A stretch of 64,000 bases of DNA. Source: Sporosarcina sp. NCCP-2222 (GTDB lineage: Bacteria > Bacillota > Bacilli > Bacillales_A > Planococcaceae). This document shows positions 58,489-64,000 of this stretch, one piece after another. How positions within the stretch are numbered: position 1 is the first letter of the stretch; each line of letters starts with the position of its first letter. The notes under the pieces were generated by a model, which did not search any database, was not told the origin of the DNA, and saw only the letters and a list, made by a program, of their open reading frames with translations. A program made the position numbers and the translations under genes. The stretch lies in NCBI RefSeq assembly GCF_023168145.1, contig NZ_BQYK01000003.1:203844-267843 (forward strand). The letters run 5' to 3'.

Positions 58489-58608
58489 GATAACTGGTGC
58501 TCAGCTGGAGATATTGGCGTTCAACTTGAGTTATTGGCGTTCAACCGAAGTTATTGGCGTTCACCCAGAGTTATTGGCGTTCAGCCTATATTACCGGCAA
58601 TCATTCTA
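58489..58608. repeat. Array of six 20-base units
   Basis: Immediately after copy B come six units with an exact 20-base period. The four central ones share the core ATTGGCGTTCA (units at 58509, 58529, 58549, 58569); the outer two (58489, 58589) are degenerate. There are no spacers. The period is not a multiple of three, so it is not a protein repeat. The remainder of the gap (58609-58726) is AT-rich and holds the rpmB upstream region. Confidence 0.88.
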
Positions 58609-58726
58609 TTTTTTTCACATTAACCGATATTTCTATGTAGTATTGTCGAACTTTTCCGCAACATATAGATCTTCTTTACAACAAGAAGTGTAAAGTATTA
58701 CTCCTTGAAAGAGTCTCCAAAAAAGG

Positions 58727-58755
58727 TTGCAAGCCTATAGGTCCTATGATAAAGT
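58727..58755 (+). promoter_or_regulatory. Predicted rpmB promoter
   Basis: Plus strand -35 TTGCAA (58727-58732), 17-base spacer, -10 TAAAGT (58750-58755). It lies 60 bases before rpmB. Confidence 0.6.
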
Positions 58756-58815
58756 ATTATGGTATGCGAATGATAAAGTGAATCGCTTAATCAACAATAG
58801 CGAGGAGGAAATAAA

Positions 58816-59004
58816 ATGGCTAAACAATGCGTAGTTACTGGTCGTAAAGCACGTTCAGGTAATTCCCGTTCACACGCGATGAATGCAAACAGACGTACAT
58901 GGGGTGCAAACCTTCAAAAAGTCCGTATTCTTGTAAATGGTAAACCAAAACGTGTTTGGGTTTCTGCTAGAGCCCTTAAATCAGGTAAAGTTCAACGCGT
59001 TTGA
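58816..59004 (+). CDS. rpmB: Ribosomal protein L28
   Basis: L28 of the 50S subunit, the only plus-strand gene in the window. The 62 residues start [20 protein letters not shown] and end LKSGKVQRV, very close to B. subtilis L28. A GAGGAGG SD precedes the ATG. It is convergent with spoVM-thiN and divergent from yloU, as in B. subtilis. Confidence 0.97.
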   Translation: MAKQCVVTGRKARSGNSRSHAMNANRRTWGANLQKVRILVNGKPKRVWVSARALKSGKVQRV

Positions 59005-59044
59005 GGATAATCTCAACGCACTTTTCCTTCAAAACAAAAAAGTA

Positions 59045-59082
59045 AAACGCCAAGCCGATGGAAATCAGCCTGGCGTTTTTTC
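59045..59082. terminator. Bidirectional terminator between rpmB and spoVM
   Basis: Plus strand stem ACGCCAAGCCGAT, loop GGAA, ATCAGCCTGGCGT (two mismatches), then T6CT6 for rpmB. On the minus strand the same stem is followed by TTTTACTTTTTT. The spoVM stop codon (59065-59067) and its last codons lie inside it. Confidence 0.88.
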
Positions 59083-59211
59083 TTTTTTCTTCTTCTTTGT
59101 CCGATTGTTAGAAGACGCTGTCGCTTGCTTCTCTTCTTTGTTCATGACGACCATGCATTTTCTAACAAAACTACTGAGAAACTTTGGCATTGTGAACGTA
59201 TAGACTCTCAA
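59065..59211 (-). CDS. spoVM: Spore morphogenesis protein SpoVM, tail-extended
   Basis: SpoVM is an amphipathic peptide that senses the curvature of the forespore membrane and anchors the coat ATPase SpoIVA. The start is a TTG at 59211, eight bases after AAAGGAG. The product starts MRVYTFTMPKFLSSFVRKCM, clearly matching the 26-residue B. subtilis peptide MKFYTIKLPKFLGGIVRAML. It is 48 residues because of an extra hydrophilic tail ending RTKKKKKEKTPG, encoded by the terminator T-tract and stem. It lies 14 bases after thiN and convergent to rpmB, the B. subtilis location. Gene calling on ATG alone would miss it. Confidence 0.87.
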   Translation of the reverse strand: MRVYTFTMPKFLSSFVRKCMVVMNKEEKQATASSNNRTKKKKKEKTPG

Positions 59212-59225
59212 TTCCCCGGCTCCTT

Positions 59226-59882
59226 TCAGGAATCTGAACTCCTTACCATTAAACATATGCCCTTTCGGAACGAGATAGTACAAACTTCTGAAATTGCTTC
59301 ATTGCTTGTGAATCGAGTCATGCCTGTTTCAAGCAGTGCATTGGCGACTTCATATTTAAAGCCGGTCAATGTCATGCCTTCCACTGTTGCCCCGCCAAAA
59401 GAAAAGAACGATACATACTCCAGCTCATCCTCTTTGTTCATCCGATGAACCCCTGGAAACAAAATAGCCAGTTCATTGGATTTACTACGGATGGTAAATC
59501 TTTTTTTCGGATGCGTCCGCTGCATGCGATACAGCAGATGGAGGGCCGATTCAAAATGGTCCAATCGCCCTCCAGTCACACCTGTTATCAAAATATGTTG
59601 CGGGTCGTGAGTTAATGCACGCTGTATGGCCAATTCCGTGTCCGTTTCATCTTTTTCCGATTCTACTTTCGTCACGACCGGTACAAAATGAGAAATTCTT
59701 TCGTATTCCACGTTCGTGACTGAATCAAAATCGCCGATTGCCTCGATTGGAAGGATTCCCGCGTTTAACAGATAAAGGGTCCCACGATCGGCTCCAATGA
59801 ATACGGTCTCTTCTTTTGGCATTACACTCAAATCATATAAATCCTCTTCCGGGCCGCCTGAGCAGACGACGACCTGGCTCAT
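59226..59882 (-). CDS. thiN: Thiamine pyrophosphokinase ThiN
   Basis: ThiN makes thiamine diphosphate from thiamine and ATP. Catalytic motifs are [14 protein letters not shown] and TGGRLDH. Length 218. It overlaps rpe by 4 bases and is followed by spoVM, whose SD overlaps the thiN stop. Confidence 0.95.
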   Translation of the reverse strand: MSQVVVCSGGPEEDLYDLSVMPKEETVFIGADRGTLYLLNAGILPIEAIGDFDSVTNVEYERISHFVPVVTKVESEKDETDTELAIQRALTHDPQHILITGVTGGRLDHFESALHLLYRMQRTHPKKRFTIRSKSNELAILFPGVHRMNKEDELEYVSFFSFGGATVEGMTLTGFKYEVANALLETGMTRFTSNEAISEVCTISFRKGICLMVRSSDS

Positions 59883-60547
59883 TCGTTTAAAGCTCTTTCG
59901 CCGGCTGACTTGATGCGCTGCAATGCCTCCGCCCGGGCCGCCTCATTGTAGATCGCCGATCCTGCCACAAAAATAGTGGCACCCGCCTTCACACAAGGAA
60001 CAATCGTTTCTTCGTTGATCCCTCCATCGATTTCTATCTCAATGGATAAGTTGCGCTCCCGAATGATTGTTGCGAGCTGTTCCACTTTCGGCAACACCGA
60101 ATGTATAAATTTCTGTCCACCGAACCCAGGATTTACTGTCATGAATAAAACCATGTCAATGTCCTCCAGCACATGCTGGATCGTTTCGACAGGCGTATGC
60201 GGGTTCAACACGACCCCTGGCTTCACGCCATAGGATTTGATTAATTGCAGCGTACGATGCAGATGGCGGCACGCCTCTACATGGACCGTTATATAATCTG
60301 CACCCGCTTTTGCGAATTGTTCAATGTAATTGTCTGGATTTTCGATCATCAGATGAACATCCAATGGCAGGGTTGTAACAGGACGTAGAGCTTCCACTAC
60401 AATTGGGCCCATTGTAATATTCGGGACGAAATGGCCATCCATGACATCGATATGGATGAGTTCTGCGCCTGCCTTTTCAACTTCTTTCACTTCTTCCCCA
60501 AGCTTTGAAAAGTCAGCAGATAAGATGGACGGAGCAATTTTAACCAT
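59879..60547 (-). CDS. rpe: Ribulose-phosphate 3-epimerase
   Basis: Rpe interconverts ribulose-5-P and xylulose-5-P in the pentose phosphate pathway. The TIM-barrel metal sites are [22 protein letters not shown] and EIDGGI. Length 222. It starts two bases after rsgA and overlaps thiN. Confidence 0.97.
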   Translation of the reverse strand: MVKIAPSILSADFSKLGEEVKEVEKAGAELIHIDVMDGHFVPNITMGPIVVEALRPVTTLPLDVHLMIENPDNYIEQFAKAGADYITVHVEACRHLHRTLQLIKSYGVKPGVVLNPHTPVETIQHVLEDIDMVLFMTVNPGFGGQKFIHSVLPKVEQLATIIRERNLSIEIEIDGGINEETIVPCVKAGATIFVAGSAIYNEAARAEALQRIKSAGERALNE

Positions 60548-60549
60548 GA

Positions 60550-61434
60550 TTACATATACCTCGGCTTTCGGTCTGTGATTTCTTGTAGAAATTGCAAATA
60601 GTTGTCGTACCGCTGTTGAAGTACCTCCCCTTCCTCAACAGCTTGTTTTACTGCACATCCTGGCTCTTTTAGATGGAGACATCCACGGAATTTGCATTCG
60701 GAGGATAGTCGATCCATTTCAATAAAATAATTGCGCAGCTCTTCCCGTTCGATGTGTTCAAAATCCAACGAGCTAAAACCAGGCGTGTCCGCGACAAGAC
60801 CACCCGCCACTTTCATCAATTCCACGTGGCGTGTCGTATGCCGCCCCCTGCCAAGCGCTTCTGATATTTCACCAGTTTTCAGCTGCAGTTCAGGCAACAG
60901 CGTGTTTAATAAAGTAGATTTGCCAACGCCGGACTGGCCGGCGAGAACGGACGTCTTTCCAGAAAGATAAGGTTGGAGCGATGCCAAAAGAGACGAATCA
61001 TCCCGATGGGTTTCCAGCACATCATAGCCGATCTTTTTATAATAGGATACAGCCGTATCAGCAAAAGCAAGTTGCTTTTCCCCTGCAATATCCCTCTTTG
61101 TCAGGCAAATAATCGGCTCAATTCCAAGCGATTCCACGATGACAAGAAATCGGTCCAACAAGTGAAGGCTCAAATCAGGTTCTATGATCGAAAACACAAG
61201 CAAAGATTGATCGACATTCGCAATGGGTGGGCGCACGAGCTCATTTTTTCTATCATGTACCTCTGTAATCGTTGCGTCGTTATCGCCCTCTTGATGGAAA
61301 GTTACCAGATCGCCAACAAGCGGACTGATCCCACGATTCCTGAAAACTCCCCTGCCTTTGCATTGAATCACTCTTCCTTCATGCTCAACATAATAAAAAC
61401 CACTGATCGCTTTAACAATTAATCCTTCCGGCAT
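60550..61434 (-). CDS. rsgA: Ribosome small subunit GTPase RsgA
   Basis: RsgA is a circularly permuted GTPase that assists late 30S maturation. An N-terminal OB domain is followed by TKRD (G4), [12 protein letters not shown] (G1) and DTPGFSS (G3), and then a zinc-binding segment with Cys and His ligands ([14 protein letters not shown]). Length 294. It lies 18 bases after prkC, as in B. subtilis (yloQ). Confidence 0.96.
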   Translation of the reverse strand: MPEGLIVKAISGFYYVEHEGRVIQCKGRGVFRNRGISPLVGDLVTFHQEGDNDATITEVHDRKNELVRPPIANVDQSLLVFSIIEPDLSLHLLDRFLVIVESLGIEPIICLTKRDIAGEKQLAFADTAVSYYKKIGYDVLETHRDDSSLLASLQPYLSGKTSVLAGQSGVGKSTLLNTLLPELQLKTGEISEALGRGRHTTRHVELMKVAGGLVADTPGFSSLDFEHIEREELRNYFIEMDRLSSECKFRGCLHLKEPGCAVKQAVEEGEVLQQRYDNYLQFLQEITDRKPRYM

Positions 61435-61452
61435 CCAATCCCTCTTTCTGAA

Positions 61453-63435
61453 TCATTCTTTATCGTCGTAATTGATTGTAACATTTTCTATGATTTGATT
61501 GTCGCGCACAATGCGATATCCGCCCGTTTGGCCCTCGTCCAAATTAATTTTAATCTGTTTTTTCGTATCCTCATAAATCTCGAACTCATCATAGACATCG
61601 TCCATGGAGTGTGTTCTGTCTTTTAGATAAATTTGAACCGATTGAGGTTTAGGTGAATCTTCTTCCTCGTCGCCGTCCTCATCGGAATTATCATTGTATT
61701 GAGTTTCATACGGGATAGTTACTGTTTTGAAAAAAGATTTCATCGGCAATTTTTCTTTGCCTTTTGAGACGACTACTTTCACCGCTTCCCCTTTTCTCAA
61801 CTGGGCGCCGGAACTAGGAGTTTGCCTGATAACCTGTTTTTCAGGCACATTTTCGCTATATTCCTCACTGACGACCCTGATTTCTAGTCCACTCTCTTTG
61901 CGATACGACTCGAGTTCACTCTCCGTATAGCCTTCTAAGTTTCTTACGGTGACCAATTCAGGACCTTTACTGACCGTGAATACGAGATCCGTTTCTTCAG
62001 GGACGACTTCTTCGCTTCCAGCTGGCGACTGACCAATAATGGTTCCTTCCGGCTCGTCCGAATATGCCGTTTCCGACTTGATCGTTCTGAATCGTTCGGA
62101 AAGAAGATTACTCACATTATCATAGCTTTGCCCTCTGTAATCTGCCATGACCATCGTTTCCTTGCCCTGACTGACATAGATCACTATGGCAGTGCCGACA
62201 TCTCGCTTCTTGCCGCCTTCCGGGATCGTGCGGATTACTTTTCCTGCTTCCACTTCATTCGAAACTTCTTCAATTTTTTCATCTACTTTGAACCCTTCCG
62301 ACTCCAAGATCTCTATTGCGGCACGCTCTTCTTCACCGGCTACATCCGGGACAAGAGCCTTTTTCGGTCCAAGCCATCCAGGAAGGAACAGCAGGAGCAT
62401 GACAACGAGAAGAATCCCGCCGAGAATACCAGCGATAATCGGCCCTTTCTTTTTCTTCTTTTTCTGCTTCTCTTGCGGTGCAGGAGCTGAAGGCGTTACA
62501 GGTTCTAATTTTCTTGTTTCCTCTGCATGATCAAATTTCTGCGCTTCATTAACAATCGGGATGGCACGTGTTTTATCATCGTCAACCGGTTCCGTAAATT
62601 TCTCTTCGTTTGCTCTCTCGGGTGATAAAACAGTCAGTAGATCCTCGTACATTTCATCTGCTGAGCGGTACCGGTTAAATGGATCCTTCGCCGTTGACTT
62701 CAAGATGGTATTCTCAACGCTTTGCGGAATTGATGGGAATTGCGCGCGTACAGAAGGCGTCTCTTCCTGCAAATGCTTTAAAGCAATCGCAACAGCTGTT
62801 TCCGCCGAGAACGGAAGCTCTCCGGTCAATAATTCATAGAATACGATGCCGAGCGAATAAATATCGGACTTCTTTGTCGCCATGCCACCCCTTGCCTGCT
62901 CGGGAGACAAATAATGGACCGTTCCGAGAACCGAATTCGTCTTCGTATGTGCGGTTGAATTCAAAGCCATCGCAATGCCAAAATCGGTGATCTTCACATC
63001 TCCGTTTTGATCCATTAAGATATTTTGCGGTTTGATGTCCCGATGGATAATCCCGTTATGATGGGCGTTTGCTATCGCTGAAACGAGTTGTTTCATAATA
63101 TGGACAGCTTGATCAGGGCGAAGCGGACCGTTCGTCTGGATGAACTTTTTTAATGTCCGCCCGTCGATGTACTCCATGACGAGATAGTGCAGCTCATCTT
63201 CTTCTCCGACATCGAAAATATTAACAATATGCGGATGTGTCAGGCTTGTTGCGGATAAGGCTTCCCGCTGGAATCTTCTTTTTAAATCTTCTTCGTTTGC
63301 AAAATCATAATCAAGCACTTTGATCGCTACATCACGATCCAAAATGATATCGTGGGCCAAATAAACCTTCGACATGCCGCCTTCGCCGATGCCTCTTATG
63401 ATTTCATAACGTCCACCAATTCGTTTGCCAATCAC
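61453..63435 (-). CDS. prkC: PASTA-domain Ser/Thr kinase PrkC
   Basis: PrkC is a membrane kinase that responds to muropeptides and controls growth, translation and spore germination. The Hanks-type domain has GEGGMSKV (17-24), K39 (VAIKVL), HRDIKPQNIL and DFGIAM. A Lys-rich stretch precedes one membrane helix (about 335-357). Three PASTA repeats and a beta-rich C-terminal domain lie outside the cell. Start GTG overlaps the prpC stop. 660 residues. Confidence 0.97.
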   Translation of the reverse strand: MIGKRIGGRYEIIRGIGEGGMSKVYLAHDIILDRDVAIKVLDYDFANEEDLKRRFQREALSATSLTHPHIVNIFDVGEEDELHYLVMEYIDGRTLKKFIQTNGPLRPDQAVHIMKQLVSAIANAHHNGIIHRDIKPQNILMDQNGDVKITDFGIAMALNSTAHTKTNSVLGTVHYLSPEQARGGMATKKSDIYSLGIVFYELLTGELPFSAETAVAIALKHLQEETPSVRAQFPSIPQSVENTILKSTAKDPFNRYRSADEMYEDLLTVLSPERANEEKFTEPVDDDKTRAIPIVNEAQKFDHAEETRKLEPVTPSAPAPQEKQKKKKKKGPIIAGILGGILLVVMLLLFLPGWLGPKKALVPDVAGEEERAAIEILESEGFKVDEKIEEVSNEVEAGKVIRTIPEGGKKRDVGTAIVIYVSQGKETMVMADYRGQSYDNVSNLLSERFRTIKSETAYSDEPEGTIIGQSPAGSEEVVPEETDLVFTVSKGPELVTVRNLEGYTESELESYRKESGLEIRVVSEEYSENVPEKQVIRQTPSSGAQLRKGEAVKVVVSKGKEKLPMKSFFKTVTIPYETQYNDNSDEDGDEEEDSPKPQSVQIYLKDRTHSMDDVYDEFEIYEDTKKQIKINLDEGQTGGYRIVRDNQIIENVTINYDDKE

Positions 63436-64000
63436 TGTTGACTCACCTCCGAGCGGAACGGGCCGACTAATATGACCGAAATATTGTCTTCTCCGCCCAT
63501 ATCATTTGCCAAGTCAATTAGCTGCTCCGTTTTTTGCGAAAGCGGCAATTCTGACATGACAATTTCCTTCATTTTATCATTGTCGATTTTATTGCTTAAT
63601 CCATCTGTGCAAATTAGCAGATAGGCCCCATCCTCAAAGTGGATGGAGTAAAAATCGAGCTCGATTGTTTTCTCAGTTCCAATTGCACGCATGATCCAAT
63701 TTCGTTGGGGATGGCTGGCGGCCTCTTCTTCCGTAATTTCGCCGCTGTCCAATAAGGCATTGACGAACGAATGATCTCTCGTAATCTGTTTCAATTCGTT
63801 TTTGTCCACTCTGTATACTCTGCTGTCACCTGTATGGGATATAATGCAAGACGTTTCGAAAATGATTACCGCATCGAGTGTCGTTCCCATTCCTTTATAT
63901 TGCTCATCCGCTTCAGCCATCTTAAAGATCTCCAGGTTGGTTTGCGTAATAACATCCTCCAGCCACGAAATCCACGATTTTTCATCCATGGCGTGTGGAT
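63432..64000 (-). CDS. prpC: PP2C phosphatase PrpC (5' end missing)
   Basis: PrpC reverses PrkC phosphorylation. The window edge cuts off the N-terminus, including the first metal-binding motif; an internal ATG at 63989 is not the true start. Visible PP2C motifs are GMGTTLDAV, ISHTGDSRVYRV, RDHSFVN, LLICTDGLSNK and MGGEDNISVIL. It overlaps prkC by 4 bases. Confidence 0.95.
   Translation of the reverse strand, partial: PHAMDEKSWISWLEDVITQTNLEIFKMAEADEQYKGMGTTLDAVIIFETSCIISHTGDSRVYRVDKNELKQITRDHSFVNALLDSGEITEEEAASHPQRNWIMRAIGTEKTIELDFYSIHFEDGAYLLICTDGLSNKIDNDKMKEIVMSELPLSQKTEQLIDLANDMGGEDNISVILVGPFRSEVSQQ

Noticed and set aside
58489..58608. CRISPR array
   Set aside because: Units are contiguous without unique spacers and no cas genes are in the window.
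58393..58623. Plus-strand ORF of 76 codons over the repeats
   Set aside because: It spans copy B and the 20-base array, whose period is not a multiple of three; there is no SD or recognisable protein family.
59212..59280. Sigma-E promoter for spoVM inside thiN
   Set aside because: A GGCATATG resembles a -35 element, but no convincing -10 lies 14-15 bases downstream.

Overview
The window is a chromosomal core region of a motile, endospore-forming Gram-positive bacterium of the order Bacillales. Gene order matches the Bacillus subtilis stretch from prpC to the fla/che operon almost gene for gene. Protein divergence and the style of the intergenic repeats suggest a Planococcaceae-type genome (Sporosarcina-like), but this is an inference. 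The presence of spoVM argues for sporulation. Every gene lies on the minus strand except rpmB, so operons are read from high to low coordinates. No rRNA, tRNA, CRISPR, prophage, plasmid or intact IS is visible.

Read along the minus strand, 64.0-55.1 kb holds prpC-prkC-rsgA-rpe-thiN-spoVM (signalling, ribosome maturation, pentose phosphate, thiamine, spore coat anchoring), the lone plus-strand rpmB, a repeat-filled 732-base gap, then yloU-fakA and sdaAB-sdaAA. From 54.2 to 42.8 kb come recG, the FapR-controlled lipid cluster fapR-plsX-fabD-fabG-acpP, and rnc-smc-ftsY. From 42.7 to 36.0 kb come ylxM-ffh, rpsP-khpA, rimM-trmD, rplS, lepB, rbgA, and rnhB overlapping ylqG. From 36.0 to 23.0 kb come ylqG-ylqH, sucC-sucD, dprA, topA-trmFO and xerC-hslV-hslU-codY.

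From 22.7 kb to the left edge runs the fla/che operon: flgB-flgC-fliE-fliF-fliG-fliH-fliI-fliJ-ylxF-fliK-flgD-(flagellar operon protein)-flgE, a 308-base gap, then swrD-fliL-fliM-fliY-cheY-fliO-fliP-fliQ-fliR-flhB-flhA-flhF-flhG-cheB-cheA (cut off by the window edge). The products build the rod, hook, MS ring, switch and type III export apparatus, and start the chemotaxis module. A sigma-A type promoter and a possible CodY box precede flgB, just downstream of codY itself.

Most of the region is ordinary. The main unusual points are: (1) a TTG-started spoVM with a lysine-rich tail encoded by a convergent terminator; (2) a GC-rich hairpin wedged between the Shine-Dalgarno (SD) and the start of swrD; (3) a structured or repeat-like element interrupting the fla/che operon; (4) two 155-base direct repeats followed by an array of 20-base period between yloU and rpmB; (5) a stand-alone FlhB C-domain protein (YlqH) paired with a FliK-like protein (YlqG); and (6) frequent TTG starts that sit downstream of an in-frame GTG buried in the SD. 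Many starts below were moved for this last reason.
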